Positions 1-13,027 are shown, counted from the first letter of the stretch. The stretch: DNA of 64,000 bases from Erodium maritimum (GCA_963921825.1 OY997591.1:51853825-51917824); one strand, 5' to 3'. The notes: a model not told the origin generated them from the sequence alone. A program made the numbers and translations.

Positions 1-1355
1 ATGTCAGTGGCAGAATATGAGGCCAGATTCACGGCCTTGACCAGATTCGCGTCAGAAATGGTGGCGACGGAGCAGAACCGTTGCCTGCGGTTCGAGGGGG
101 GACTGAGGCTGGTGATTCGGGATCGAGTCCTCGCCTTGAGGTTGCAGAAGTACTCAGAGCTCATGGACACTGCAGCGACAGTGGAGTAGGGTATCCGGGA
201 TGCGACCAGGACCCGTGAGGTTCGACAACGGCCGACCAGTGGTGCGGGGCCATCCGAGTTCCAAGATCCGAGGAGACAGAGGACCACGGGGTTCTTCAGA
301 CCGCAGGCTTAGCAGGGCGGAGCGAGATAGATGGGGTCTGTGGCGTTAGTGGGGCCAGTCGCCTCAGAGAGGGGGCTGATATGCTACACCTGTGGAAAGC
401 CAGGCCATATGCAGCGAGAGTGTTCGATGGGAGGAGGACCCACGGCGCTACCAGTGATCAGCCGGACAGGCCAGGGCTCGGGGCTGAGGGCAGACGAGCT
501 CAGGTGTTTCCGGTGCGACCGGTTGGGGCACTCTAGTACCAGGTGTCGTGCCCCGTTTGGGGCAACGTCAGCGCAACGACCGCAGCAGTCGCATACGGTG
601 CAGTCACCCAGGGGTCGCCCGCGTCAGAGTCATCAGTTGAGGTTCTCACAACCGTCTATGGGCGCGCCAGTTCCGAGACAGCAGCAGAGATCTGGGTATC
701 CAGCAGCCAGTGCGTCGGGTCAGAGGCAGCAGGCGTCGCAGGGAAGAGTGTACGCAGTTACCGACTCCTGGGCCCCAGGATCCACTACCTACCGCGAGAC
801 CATTCAAGGTACGTGTTTATTGTATCATTTATGGGCGTTGTTCTTATTTGATACCGGGGCGTCGCACTCGTTTATTTCGTTGAGTTGTGCTGAGAGGTTG
901 GGGCTGAGTTTAGAGCCGTTGAGTCCACCCCTGTGCCTGGACACCCCAGTTGGGGGTGATGTATTGTTGACTAGGGTCTGTCGTGCCTGCGAAATTATAG
1001 TCGCAGACTGTCCTTTCCCTAGTGATCTTCTCGTGCGGGGAATGACGACCTTTGACGTGATCTTGGGAATGGATTGGCTGACGAGTGACAGTGTCCACAG
1101 GCAACACGAAGGTGTCGTGTGTGCTGGGTAGTAAGAGCGGGGTTCCCCTGTCGGCGTTGTCCGCAGTGGAGGAAGTATCGGTTGTGCAGAGCCGAGAGTT
1201 ACCGCGAGTGGTATGCGAGTTCCCCGAGGTCTTTCCTGAGGAGTTGAGCGGGTTGCCACCGGAACGTGAGGTGGAGTTCGGGATTGACCTGGTGCCGGGA
1301 ACGACAGCGATATCGATGGCGCCTTACAGGTTCGCGCCGGCAGAGTTGACCGAGC
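1..1355 (+). pseudogene. Chromovirus gag and aspartic protease region (fossil)
   Basis: This part of the Tekay/Del-like element carries two zinc knuckles of the Cx2Cx4Hx4C type (CYTCGKPGHMQREC near 381-422 and CFRCDRLGHSSTRC near 505-546). A Gln/Ser-rich linker follows, then a retropepsin core with FDTGASHSFIS near 847-879. The protein would be the nucleocapsid and protease of the particle. The reading is interrupted; it is a fossil part of the element and not a host gene. Confidence 0.9.
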
Positions 1356-3002
1356 TGAAGTGTAATAACCAATCCCGGTCAACGCCAGTCAAACTTGCGA
1401 AAAACAGGAAAATTTAAAAAAAATTGAGCAGACACTTAATTGAACCGGAATTGGACCCCGAGGGTCGTACCGGACTTAAGTTGACCCCGTTATCGACCAA
1501 AGAGAGTTTCGGGGGACTCAGGGAAACTTTCTGATCAATTTGGGAAATGTTGACTTTTCGCTGGAAAAGTCAACCGAGCGACGTTTTGGTCCATTCGAGG
1601 ACCGTTATGGATCCAAAAAGCTTAGCCGTCGTCGCAGCGGTCTTAGTTGAGCCGTTTCCTTGTAGCCCGAGAAGTTTCGTAATTTCATGGAAAAAGTGCC
1701 CGTTCGGGGCCCGAGACGGCCGAATTTCGCGAATCTGACTGAAAATATCTAGGAGACATTTTCCAAAAGGTGTGGGACCCACTTGCCACTTGTCAACAAA
1801 TTGGGGGTGTTAGGTTTTGGGGACAAAAACAAAAGATGAGAAGTTGAGGGTTAGTTTTGCAATTATGATAAAATTATGTGGTTTGAATTAAAACAAAAAG
1901 GAAGACAAAGGGATGGTCGGCCATATTGTTCAAAAAGGAAGGTTTCGGTGTTTTTAGAAAGAGAAAGAGGAGAGAAGGAAGAAGAGAGAAAAGAGAGGTG
2001 GTGTTGTAGAGTTTTGGTGATTCTCGATCATCCGTCCGGTGGATCGTCTCAACGATAAAAGAATCGAGCTCACATCGACTTTCTCTACGGTGAGCACCTA
2101 ACCGATTTTCATTTTGTTAAGTTTGAAATGTTAGGGTTTGGTTAGAAACTAGTGGTATGTGGTTGAGTTGAGGTGTGGGGTTCGTTGGAGGTGTTTTGGA
2201 GCGAAAGGATGGTCGTTTTCCGGTGACCGGAGGCTCGGGGGATCTCCGGCCACCGTGCACGGTGGCTGGCCGGCCTTGTAGGGTGGCTGGCCGGAGCTAG
2301 GACCAGCCACCACCTTGGTGAACCGGCCCCATTTTGGCCCTAGCCACCCACGGCCAAAGTTGGCCGGGTGGGGCCCACGTGCTCGGGTGCTCGGGTTTTA
2401 TCGTTCGGGTGGTTTAAAACGTTCCCCGGACCATTTACCCTTAATCGAATCGAAATTTGGAATTAAATTGGAGAAGTTGTAATTTATCGGGTTTAGAAAC
2501 TTTAAACGTCATTTAATTGACTCGGAAGTCGGAATTAAATTCGGTCAAGTACATTGGGACCCTTGAATTATTCTAAGACCGTAGAAACGAAAACGGGAAC
2601 TTTTGGAGCCCCGGAAGGGCGTTTACTAAACCCGGGCAGATTCGCCATGTCGGGCGAATCGGGCCTTGACGGGTCTCTTATCGACAATGTCGAGTAATTG
2701 GGAAGTTTGGGAGTGATCGACATTGTCGGGGTTAAGTTGGGCATCGAGTTTAATGATTTTTAGTTTATTCCGGCAAGTTGCTAAGTGCCTGGAATTTGTG
2801 TTCTATTAGATCGTGCCACGGACCGAGGCAAGGGAAAGCTGGGTGAGTGACTGATATCATCACCGGAGCTCGTGGTTCGGCTTTTGGGAGAACATGCACG
2901 AGGTAGGGAAAAGTAGCCGGATCTCGGCCCTGACTAGGGAAAGTTAACAGTAGAACTGCATGTGACACCGGGGTGTCGTGGGTTGAATAGGTTTATTTAA
3001 AT

Positions 3003-3105
3003 ATCAGAAAAGCATGTTACGGGAACTTAGCAATTATTAGAAAAGCATGTTACGGGAACTTAGCAATTATTAGAAAAGCATGATACGGGATCGTAGCGAT
3101 TATGA
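3003..3105 (+). repeat. Three tandem copies of a 33-bp unit in the solo LTR
   Basis: The unit contains AAAAGCATGTTACGGGAACT and occurs three times in a row, the last copy changed. Related single copies occur in the other LTRs of this family at the equivalent place (near 15950 reversed and 18280). Confidence 0.75.
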
Positions 3106-3289
3106 GAAAAGCATGTGACACTTAGTAGTGTCGTAGGAGCAGAGGACTTAGCGTTAATTGATTTATTGGAGGCATATGACCATGCCCGGAGGTTGTTTGT
3201 GAACTTGTTGATATTAGGAGTACTGGAGGCATATGACCATGCCCGGAGGTTGATTGTGAAACTGTTGATATTAGGACTGTTGGAGGCTT

Positions 3290-3850
3290 GGGTTAAGCCG
3301 GAGGTTGATTGTTTATTTTGGCGTCTTGGGTGGCCTTGAGAGCCCGTGTATTATTATTGTTGAGTCTTGGGTGGCCATGAGAGCCCGTGTTATTATTCGT
3401 GTTTTGGTGGCCATGAGAGCCCGTACTTTACTGTTGGTGTTTTAGCTGGTTTACGAGTTAGAGTCTCGGTAAGTTGCAAGCGTGTTTTATCGTTGAGTTT
3501 TGGGTGGCCATGAGTGCCCGTGGGGTTGTTGAACCCGTGTCTTTACCTTTGGTGTTTTAGGTGGCCTTGAGAGCCCGTGTACTAAGGTTGGTGTCTTTGG
3601 CTGGCCTACCGAGTTAGAGTCTCGGGGGGTTGCAAGCTTTCTTTAGCTGGCTTACGAGTTAGAGTCTCGGTAAGTTGCAAGCGTGTTTTATGGTTGGTGT
3701 CTTGGGAGGCCGTGAGTGCCTGTGGGGCTGTTGAGTCCGAGTTTTACGGTTAGTGTCTTGGTGGCCATGAGTGCCTGTGGGTGTTGAACCTGTGTTGTTA
3801 CTGGTTGTTGATTTTGCTTGTGATTGTGTTTGTGATTGTGATTGTGATTG
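3290..3850 (+). repeat. Degenerate minisatellite of about 45 bp in the LTR
   Basis: Repeated modules contain GGTGGCCATGAGAGCCCGT spaced about 40-60 bp apart, mixed with a second module containing GCTGGCTTACGAGTTAGAGT. The tract ends in a GTGATT hexamer run near 3815-3850. The same module array is found in the other gypsy LTRs of the window. Confidence 0.75.
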
Positions 3851-4750
3851 TGTTACCGGAGGTTAGGGGCCCGCTTCTCGAAACGGGGGTCCACGAGCAC
3901 ACGCGTCTGCATGTTCAGACGGGGTAGGGGGCCCGCCCGCCAATAAAGGGGTCCTGGCCGCGCGTGTGTGGTTTGGGTTTGTGAGCATACCTTGGCTGGC
4001 TTATGGGTTAGAGTCCCAGTAAGTTGCAGCATTTTCCGGCTGGCTTATGGGTTAGAGTCCAGTAAGTTGCAGCATTTTCCGGTTGGCTTATGGGTTAGAG
4101 TCCCGATAAGTTGCAGCATTCTTGGGTTGGCCTGACCGGGTTAGAGTCCCGGGAGGGCGTTCTTGGCAGCTGGTTTGCGATCCTTTGTGATCTTGTTTGG
4201 TGTGCGATCCTTCGTGATCTTGTTGGTGCGTGATCCATTGTGATGCGGTTTGGTGTTGCGTAACTTTCTTTTGAGTCCTTGGAAGAGGTCGTCAATGGTT
4301 GTGTCGGGTCTACTCTACGTGTCAAGGTGTCGAGTTGGTCAGGGAAGGCAACAGTGGGTGTATGTTCAATTAGAGTACTTGGGTTGGGGATGGTGCTCCC
4401 CGGTGTTGAATTGTTGTTGGTGTTACTTGCTTTGTCTGCTAATTATGCCGTAGTCAGTCTGTTATCCGTGGTACGGCTGCTTTTCCTACAGGTACTGTTC
4501 GTGGGACGGACTAGGTGAGCTCTCGAAGCTTGTGGAGCTAGGAGCGGAGTCCGGGTTTTGTCTTTTGAGTCTAGTGACGGATACCTTGTACTTTTGTCCA
4601 CGTGTTGGGACGTATTTTAAGTTGTAATTATTATTTTGTTGAACAAATGATGATTTTAAAGTGATCTATGAAAATGGTTTTAAAAGTTTTTATGTTTTTA
4701 AAACGTTCGCGTCCCGAGTTCGGTTTACTAAAATGGGGCGTGACATGAAG

Positions 4751-6959
4751 CGTCAGCTCGAGGAGCTTCAGGAGAAGGGATTTATCCGTCCGAGCGTATC
4801 GCCGTGGGGAGCACCAGCACTCTTCGTGAAGAAGAAGAGTGGAGAGCTTCGGATGTGTATAGATTACCGGAAGCTGAACCGGGTTACGGTGAAGAACCGA
4901 TACCCGATGCCGAGGATTGACGACTTGTTCGACCAGTTGAGAGGGTCGACATGTTTCTCGAAGATCGATCTGCGATCCGGATATTACCAGTTGCGAGTCC
5001 GAGAGGGGGACGTCGCAAAGACTGCATTCCGAACACGCTATGGCCATTACGAGTTCTTGGTGATGCCGTTTGGGCTGACGAACGCACCTGCAACGTTCAT
5101 GGATCTGATGAACAGTATATTCCGGCCGTACCTAGATCAGTTTATGGTAATGTTCGTAGACGACATCCTGATCTATTCGCAGAGCGAGGCGGCACATGAG
5201 GTACATGTGAGAACTGTTCTGACCCTGCTACGCACGCATCAACTCTATGCCAACTTGGAGAAGTGCGAGTTTTGGCTCGCTGAGGTGAAATTCGTCGGTC
5301 ACATTGTATCCCGTGACGGTATACTTGTCGATACGTCGAAGATCGACGCGGTTTTGAAGTGGGCACGGCCCACGAGTGTCTTCGAGATCCGCAGCTTTCT
5401 GGGGTTGGCAGGCTATTATCGACGATTTGTCCAAGACTTTGCGCGACTAGCCGCGCCGATGACTCTGTTGACGCGCAAGGGAGTAGGGTTTGTGTGGACA
5501 GAGGATTGTGAGCGTGCATTCACGGAGTTGAAGACTCGTCTGACCACATCTCCAGTATTGGTAGTGCCAGAGCGAGGGATCGGGTATGAGGTCTACTGTG
5601 ATGCGTTCGGGGAAGGACTGGGCTGTGTACTGATGCAGTTGGGTAGAGTTGTTGCTTATGGCTCCAGGAAGTTGAAGACACACGAGCGCAACTATCCTAC
5701 CCACGACTTGGAGCTAGCAGTAGTCGTGTTCGCGCTAAAGGGATGGCGGTATTATCTGTATGGCGAGGGGTTTCAGGTGTTCTCGGATCACAAGAGCCTC
5801 AAGTACATCTTTTCCCAGCGAATCCTGACCATGCGCCAGCGGCGATGGATGGAGCTACTTGAGGAGTACGACTTTGAGCTACACTACCATCTGGGTAAGG
5901 TGAACGTGGTCACCGACGCCTTGAGTAGGAAGTCAGTTCCGAGTCTTGCTAGCCTATCAGTCCGAGAGTGGGACATAATGGGGGAACAGAACACGTTCGG
6001 GCTCGAGCTAGAGGAGGTTACTGGTGGCGTGGCCATGTGCTCACTGGTGGCTCAGCCCTCGCTACTTGCCCAAGTATTGGAGGCGCAGTTGGAGGACGTC
6101 GAGACGACAGAGATCCGAGAGAGGGTCGTCAGCGGTGACGAGGTGGTAGGCTGGGAAGTCAGTGCAGATTGGGGGTTACGGTATCGAGGAGGGTTGTTCG
6201 TGTTGCGAGAGTCACATCATTCGCGTCTTACAGTGCACCCGGGGGCACCAAGATGTATCGTGACATCAGGCGGCACTTCTGGTGGCGCGGGATGCGGAGA
6301 GCAGTCGCAGAATTTGTGTCGAGATGTCTCGTCTGCCAGTAGGTGAAGGCCGAACATCAGCGTCTCGCAGGATTGTTGCAGCCACTGCCGATTGCCCAGT
6401 GGAAGTGGGAGCATGTCACGATGGACTTCGTGAGTGGACTGCCGAGATCGCCGATGGGACACGACGCCGTATGGGTAGTAGTCGATCGGTTGACCAAGTC
6501 GGCCCATTTCCTGGCTATGAGGATGACTGATCTGGTCGACAAGTTGAGCAGCATGTACATTCAGGAGATAGTGCGTCTCCATGGGGTCCCTGTGTCGATA
6601 GTGTGTGACAGGGATCCCCGTTTCACGTCCAGGTTTTGGCCGAGTCTGCATACCGCATTGGGGACCGAGATACTACTCAGTACAGCACACCATCCCCAGA
6701 CAGACGGTCAGTCCGAGCGCACTATTCAGATCTTGGAAGACATGCTGCGGGCATGTGTGCTGGATTTCAGGGGATCATGGGAGACCCACCTGTCGTTGGT
6801 CGAGTTCGCCTACAACAACAGCTACCAGGCCAGTATTGGGATGGCATCGTTCGAAGCGTTCTATGGGAGGCCGTGTCGATCGCTAGTGTGTTGGGCAGAG
6901 GTGGGGGACAAGAGTCTGCTGGGGCAAGATCTTGTCCGAGAGACGACAGAGAAGGTCGC
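4751..6959 (+). pseudogene. Chromovirus reverse transcriptase, RNase H and integrase region (fossil)
   Basis: Just after the solo LTR the translation reads through the reverse transcriptase core ([51 protein letters not shown]) and RNase H ([17 protein letters not shown] near 5920). The integrase core follows (TMDFVSGLPRS near 6418, SIVCDRDPRFTS near 6596, HHPQTDGQSERT near 6688). Integrase continues at 13028 after the nested element. These are the replication and insertion enzymes of the retrotransposon. The reading is broken; it is not a host gene. Confidence 0.93.
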
Positions 6960-8756
6960 GAACTTGACGCCCTGCGGGTTTTAAACGCAAACTTGAGCAC
7001 GGCAAGTGCACCGGCCGTCAAGTAGTAATCGAATTTGAAGTCCGGAATATCGAGCCCAAAGGAGCAATAGACAATCACTCGTTATTCAAAGCTTGTAGCT
7101 AAGCTGTTTCGGTAAAAATCGAGTTTTTGTGTTTTGAAAATAAACCTATAACGACTAGAAAGAAAATACAGAATTTAACAGAGAGTTTTCTTAGCTTGAA
7201 TCAAATGATGAAAATTCTAGGATATCGGGTTCATAGAGTTCATTCCATAAAGTCAAATATACTCGATTGTTGTGATGAAGACTTGATTTAGAGGAAACGA
7301 GTCATCTCAACTCTAGTCCTAACTTCTTTCGAACGATTCAGACCCTAATGGGATCTAACCACCGAGTTCTTTCGAATCACGATGTAGGAAGACCCAAAGC
7401 GTTAAGTTCTATGACAACTTCTAACTTTCGACCAAACAAGTCTATAGTTATTGCAATTGTATTAACCCCGCTAGTTCTAGCTAGGGTTTAAATCCAACCT
7501 ATGATCGATTTTTGACTTAATTAGAATCCTCCTCTTTCGAGCGACGAATCCTAATTCGAAACAGTTACCAAGCCTACACGGGAGGTAAAGCATTAGGCAC
7601 AAATCAATCATAAACACTAAAACAATTCAACAATCACAACAATTTAAAGCACTCAAAACATGGAAATCCCTACTCTAATCACCCAAAACCCTAGAAATTG
7701 GGGGTTTAGTTGTTCATGGTGAGAAAATACAAAGATGAAAAGAAGCAAACAATTAAACTCATAATTAAGATGAAGGTTGAGATACAATCACCAAATTAGT
7801 CGTCCAAAGCTTGTTCTTCCCTTCCTCCAACCTCTAGCCTTGATTGCTCTTGAAAATCCTCCAAAAAGAAATCACTTGGGTAGCTAACAATTGAAGGTTA
7901 TCTCCAACAATCTCTACTCAAAGAAATATCAAATTGATTCTCCAATCCACCAAATATTTGATCCTCAACAAATAATCCAAGCTAACAAACTCACAATTTA
8001 ATTCTATATATAAAAAAATAAAACTGTACAAGAAATGGTCTTTGGTTCGTGTTCGTGCTCTCTGTTCTGTGTGTTCTTCTGTGTAAAATCGGTGAAGAAG
8101 AAGCAGATCCTCCTTTTTAAAGTTGCGGCGCAGCAAGTGTGAAAGTAGGGTTGGCTTTTGCTTGTGGACACGCGTCATAAAGGGAGAGGGTGAGATGTGG
8201 GACAGGTGGCTCGAGGAGAGGAGGCGGCTGAGCCTGGGCACGTGTCGCACACAGGGGAAGGCGGCTAGCGGCTGGCAGTTGGAGAGGGACGCGTGGCGAT
8301 CACAAGAAATGCCACGTGCGCGGAAGTGGGGCTGGCTGGGCTTGACAGCCACGTGTCGCGAGCTGGGGTGAGCCGCGCGTCAGATGGAGGGAATGGCGGC
8401 GCCACGTGGCTGCTTCTGATGGACTCTTCCCTTTTTGTTCCTTTTTCGCTATTTTGCTCGCTCCGGCTTCGTTTGAGCTCCGATTGATCTCGTTCTTGCG
8501 TCAAAAAATTCCTCTTTTCAAGACCTACAAAACAAGACCAGTCATGAGTATATTTCAAAGCAACCAAAATCGACCCTCTTGACGGTCCACAAGCACAAAA
8601 CACCCAAAATACGTCGGAAATCCATCAAAACATCGAACATATCGAGAAAAACAATTATTTATACTAAATCTAAATATATGATAGAAAATCGGGACCAAAA
8701 GCCTATATAACTCGATATAAAGTGGCTCTTTTATGTGTTAAAATGCACCCGCATCA
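6960..8756 (-). repeat. 3' LTR (left in the window) of the nested non-autonomous gypsy element
   Basis: In plus-strand reading it runs from AACTTGACGCCCTGCGGG to AAAATGCACCCGCATCA. It pairs with 11763-13027 at high identity. A third LTR of the same family lies at 30274-33422. ORFs inside it, such as those near 8123-8487, recur in the partner LTR and are not genes. Confidence 0.9.
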
Positions 8757-10536
8757 ACACCCCACACTTAGACTTTTCTCGTCCCGAGAAAACTAAACAT
8801 AAATAAATATAACCTAACTAAGATAAATGCCAAGATAAACCCCGCGATACTATCTCCGTAGGCGGAGCTTGGCGACTCCGGGTTATTGAAAGTAGTAAAT
8901 ATGCATATGCTGACTCGACTACACAAACTCTCGTGCAAATGCACAAGTAAATTAAAGGCAAAAAAAAATTAAGACTCAAAGAAGGTGTGTGCTTACACTT
9001 GGATTTTATCGGCAATTTGACCTAGAGCATGCATAAGGAATAAGATCTCTCATCATTCTTTTCTACTTTACACCAACCAATTTTTACATGTTGTAGATAA
9101 AGAGTGTATGTGTAGTGGTTTACAAGATGAAGTGCAATAACTAGAAAGATTTCAAGCCTAACTATTGTCATTTAGCCATTTGCTCTCTCGATTCTATATA
9201 CCATAGTACTAATTAAGAGCATAACGTAATCTTATTCACAAATCTTATGAGGGGACGTTGTCATGCAATTACGTTGCCTTGGGACTACGCGCATGGTAGA
9301 CTTATCTAGTTCCTTTACAAGTCAAGTGGTAGATCAAAGTTTTGCTTGGTTTTCTCGATTACGTGTAGAAACTTTGGATCATTAAGATAGGCTGGGGGGT
9401 TCACCTTTTATTGCGCTATGATTAACTCGGGACATGAGGGTCTCACTCTGCTTAGCGATCCGCCGCAGCCCCTCAAGCCTTTGTTAATACACAGATTTTA
9501 TTGGATCCCCTTTCCCCGGGACCTATACTTAATTCCCCGTGCATAGTGTGTGTGATTTTGAAAATTTGGTACCACAAACGCACAATGGGACTAACCACTT
9601 GAACTCGACTAGATTTCTAATCTACCGAAACGCATAGTTCGATCCCAAGACAACAAGCATGTGGGCTCAACCTCCTCTACATGCAACAAGTGAAATAAGA
9701 CTGTTATCCCTTAACTAGGGCCACTATATGCATAAATCAAGATAGAATCAGGCCGGTGACAATAAAAAGAATTGAAACCTAACCACACATAACATTTGGC
9801 GTGACCGCCTTTTCGTGTCTAAGGCATCTAGCATCACAAAATCATGATGAACCCAATAAGCAATATAGCACAAACACAAAATACAGCTCATTAATACTAC
9901 CAACAATAAATCATCCAAACATTCCTCAAAAATCCTCAATGATGAAAATCTACTCCCGACTTGCTCAAGTTGGCATAAATTGCACATCCAAGGTTTACAC
10001 ACAAAATAAAGACCCAAAAAAAAATTACACAAAAAATGAATGAAGTGCAGCATAGAATGTAAACATATAAATGCAAAGCATCCCACCCCACACTTTAAAC
10101 CTAAGCACTGTCCCCAGTGCGACTCTAAACATATATTTACACATAATTACACATGCACCCGATAGATGATAACAATAAACACCCCACACTCAGAATCAGG
10201 CAACATACAAGTCAAGAAATCATATATGCATGGTCTATCAACACAGCAATTCGGGTGCTCAGCACCCCCAGATAGCATATATGAGATATAATAGCGGTAA
10301 ACAATATAAAACAAGAAGGGAAGAGATACTGCCCCTCGAAGAACCGCTACTCGACTTGTGAGCTGACGTGGGAGTCCTAGTGTGCATGGATGGATGGAAA
10401 GATCATCGCCCGTGAGAACTTCTAAGAAGCTCGGCGCCATGGCATGTGACTAAACCGCTCGTACTCTCCATCCATTGTTGGGGTGCCTCCCAACTAGCGC
10501 ATTTGTTTAACGTCGTTAGATCGACATGTAGGAGGC

Positions 10537-11538
10537 TCAATCAGGAGGCCTCCCAAGAACCTCATACTTCCATTGCGTCCTCCTCTTCAAGTATGGATGC
10601 GTATGCGGGAGAAGGAACACAATGTAGCAAATGAACCTCTTCCTTGAGTTCTGCACAAACTCCAAACTCAAGGCCAATCTCATCAAGCTTGCTTTAACAG
10701 AATAATCATGATCAAAATCATCTTTGCATAGCTTTGCAGGGATTTGAATCCCATGAATCGGAAAATGCACATACCCAAAAGGGTTAGTAGCATCTACCGA
10801 AATAGAATAATAACTCACAAACGGGGAATGAGAACTAGCACATGAATCAAAAACTTTATGCTCAACATTAAATTTATAAGTCAACGGTATAGGTTGAACA
10901 TAAAGAATTGATTTGCTAGAATCTAAAAATGAATCTCCCACTCTAAATGGAATTTCGACATCATGCTCGATGTCTAGCAAAATAAAATCAATAGGAGATT
11001 CAAACATAACCCCTCTCTTGAGAGCATCTTCCATAGTACCCCTTGGATATCTAATTGATTTGTCAGCCAACTCTATGGATACTATGGGAAGATTTGGCTC
11101 AACAAGAGTTTGTGAACTATTTTCTGAAACTATACACTCAGTATTTACACCTATAGAATTCAGTGCATCAAAACTACATGGAGATTGATTTGGCATAATA
11201 GAAGAGGGATAAGAATTTGATACCTCACATTCCACACTTACCTCTAAACTCATGGTTGAAGCATGAGTTTCTTGCTCCGCTGTGTCACATAAATGCTCGG
11301 AATGATCATCCTCAATGTGGACTGCTTGATCATCAAAGTTTGTCTCATTAATCAATTGCACGAGATCATTCATTTGACTTTGAAGCTCTTGGACCATGGA
11401 CGCTTGTTCCTCTTGTTTCCTCATCATCTCGTCCATCTTGTCCATCTCATCATGTCGCTTTTCCTCCTCAAATCGGTTTGGAAAAGCTAGACAAAAATCC
11501 TCTTCACTAGGCAATTCAAAAGTGGAAGCGTCCCCCAA
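10537..11538 (-). pseudogene. Internal ORF of the non-autonomous gypsy element (gag/protease remnant)
   Basis: A 333-residue open frame starts with an acidic, Met/Gln/Glu-rich coiled-coil-like stretch. Its middle part contains IRYPRGTMEDALKRGV and FILLDIEHDVEIPF, which resemble the retropepsin region of Athila/Tat polyproteins as I remember them. A CCHC knuckle (CDICGANDHYFYNC, 11574-11615) lies just 5' of it. No catalytic reverse transcriptase or integrase motif follows toward 8757. I treat it as a retroelement remnant. The protease-family match is from memory and needs a profile search. Confidence 0.65.
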
Positions 11539-11741
11539 TTTTGACTATAGTCCCTTGAATGCAAAAGAACCTCGCAATTGTAAAAATAATGATCATTAGC
11601 TCCACATATATCACAATTCCCATTAGGGAACCAATTCTCCATAAAAGCTACGATGCAAAGAATCAACTAAAAGAATATATACAAAAAAAAAGAAATGAAA
11701 CAGACGTAGCACAAACTATATAGCAAGGGTCGCCTAATTGC

Positions 11742-11759
11742 TCCCCGGCAACGGCGCCA
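11742..11759 (-). other. Primer-binding site of the non-autonomous gypsy element
   Basis: On the minus strand the bases are TGGCGCCGTTGCCGGGGA, just inside the 5' LTR. This is the tRNA-Asp-type site common in Athila/Tat-like plant elements. It fixes the element's orientation as minus. Confidence 0.85.
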
Positions 11760-11762
11760 TAA

Positions 11763-13027
11763 AACTTGACACCCTGCGGGTTTTAAACGCAAACTTGAGC
11801 ACGACAAGTGCACCGGCCGTCAAGTAGTAATCGGATTTGAAGTCCGGAATATCGAGCCCAAAGGAGCAATAGACAATCACTCGCTATTCAAAGCTTGTAG
11901 CTAAGCTGTTTCGGTAAAAATTGAGTTTTTGTGTTTTGAAAATAAACCTATAACGACTAGAAAGAAAATACAGAATTTAACAAAGAGTTTTATTAGCTTG
12001 AATCAAATGATGAAAATTCTAGGATATCGGGTTCATAGAGTTCATTCCATAAAGTCAAATATACTCGATTGTTGTGATGAAGACTTGATTTAGAGGCAAA
12101 GACTTGCTCTTGAAAATCCTCCAAAAAGAAATCACTTGGGTAGCTAACAATTGAAGGTTATCTCCAACAATCTCTACTCAAAGAAATATCAAATTGATTC
12201 TCCAATCCACCAAATATTTGATCCTCAACAAATAATCCAAGCTAACAAACTCACAATTTAATTCTATATAAAAAAATAAAATAAAACTGTACAAGAAATG
12301 GTCTTTGGTTCGTGTTCGTGCTCTCTGTTCTGTGTGTTCTTCTGTGTAAAATTGGTGAAGAAGAAGCAGATCCTCCTTTTTAAAGTTGTGGCGCAGCAAG
12401 TGTGAAAGTAGGGTTGGCTTTTGCTTGTGGACACGCGTCATAAAGGGAGAGGCTGAGCTGTGGGACAGGTGGCTCGAGGAGAGGAGGCGGCTGAGCCTGG
12501 GCACGTGTCGCACGCAGGGGAAGGCGGCTGGCGGTTGGCGGCTGGCAGCTGGAGAGGGACGCGTGGCGATCACAGGAGGTGCCACGCGCGCGGAAGTGGG
12601 GCTGGCTGGGCTTGACAGCCACGTGTCGCGAGCTGGGGTGAGCCGCGCGTCAGATGGAGGGGAATGGCGGCGCCACGTGGCTGTTTCTGATGGACTCTTC
12701 CCTTTTTGTTCCTTTTTCGCTATTTTGCTCGCTCCGGCTTCGTTTGAGCTCTGATTGATCTCGTTCTTGCATCAAAAAATTCCTCTTTTCAAGACCTACA
12801 AAACAAGACCAGTCATGAGTATATTTCAAAGCAACCAAAATCGACCCTCTTGACGGTCCACAAGCACAAAACACCCAAAATACGTCGGAAATCCATCAAA
12901 ACATCGAACATATCGAGAAAAACAATTATTTATACTAAATCTAAATATATGATAGAAAATCGGGACCAAAAGCCTATATAACTCGATATAAAGTGGCTCT
13001 TTTATGTGTTAAAATGCACCCGCATCA
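11763..13027 (-). repeat. 5' LTR (right in the window) of the nested non-autonomous gypsy element
   Basis: It repeats the left LTR (6960-8756) at both termini and over most of its length, including a GC-rich stretch at about 12390-12680. It ends CCCGCATCA at 13027, followed by the target duplication. Confidence 0.9.

Larger units (their letters stand above)
1361..4745 (+). mobile_element. Solo LTR of a Tekay/Del-like gypsy element
   Basis: The sequence starts TGTAATAACC and ends GGGGCGTGACA. It is flanked by the 5-bp direct repeat TGAAG (1356-1360 and 4746-4750), the expected target duplication. It interrupts the pol region of the older chromovirus: the host reading continues on both sides as a normal gypsy reverse transcriptase N-terminus. 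The LTR is 3.4 kb and matches the host element's own 3' LTR at both ends and in its internal repeats. No internal region remains, so it is the product of LTR-LTR recombination. Short ORFs inside it are not genes. Confidence 0.93.
6960..13027 (-). mobile_element. Non-autonomous Ty3/gypsy element (Athila/Tat-like) with two LTRs
   Basis: A direct repeat flanks the insertion in the host integrase (GTCGC at 6955-6959 and 13028-13032, possibly 6 bp, GTCGCG). The LTRs lie at about 6960-8756 and 11763-13027; the right one is the shorter copy. On the minus strand the LTR starts TGATGCGGGTGC. A primer-binding site TGGCGCCGTTGCCGGGGA, typical of Athila/Tat-type elements primed by tRNA-Asp, sits at 11742-11759, and a purine-rich stretch next to 8757. 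The internal region has a CCHC knuckle and a protease-like segment but no recognisable reverse transcriptase or integrase, so it must have moved with enzymes from another element. Confidence 0.9.

Noticed and set aside
3815-3860. GTGATT hexamer run considered as a telomere-like repeat
   Set aside because: It is not TTTAGGG, is short, and lies at the edge of an LTR module array.
7918-8603. Overlapping frames of 80-144 residues on both strands
   Set aside because: They recur almost unchanged at 12178-12874 because both lie in the two LTRs of one element. They are not genes.
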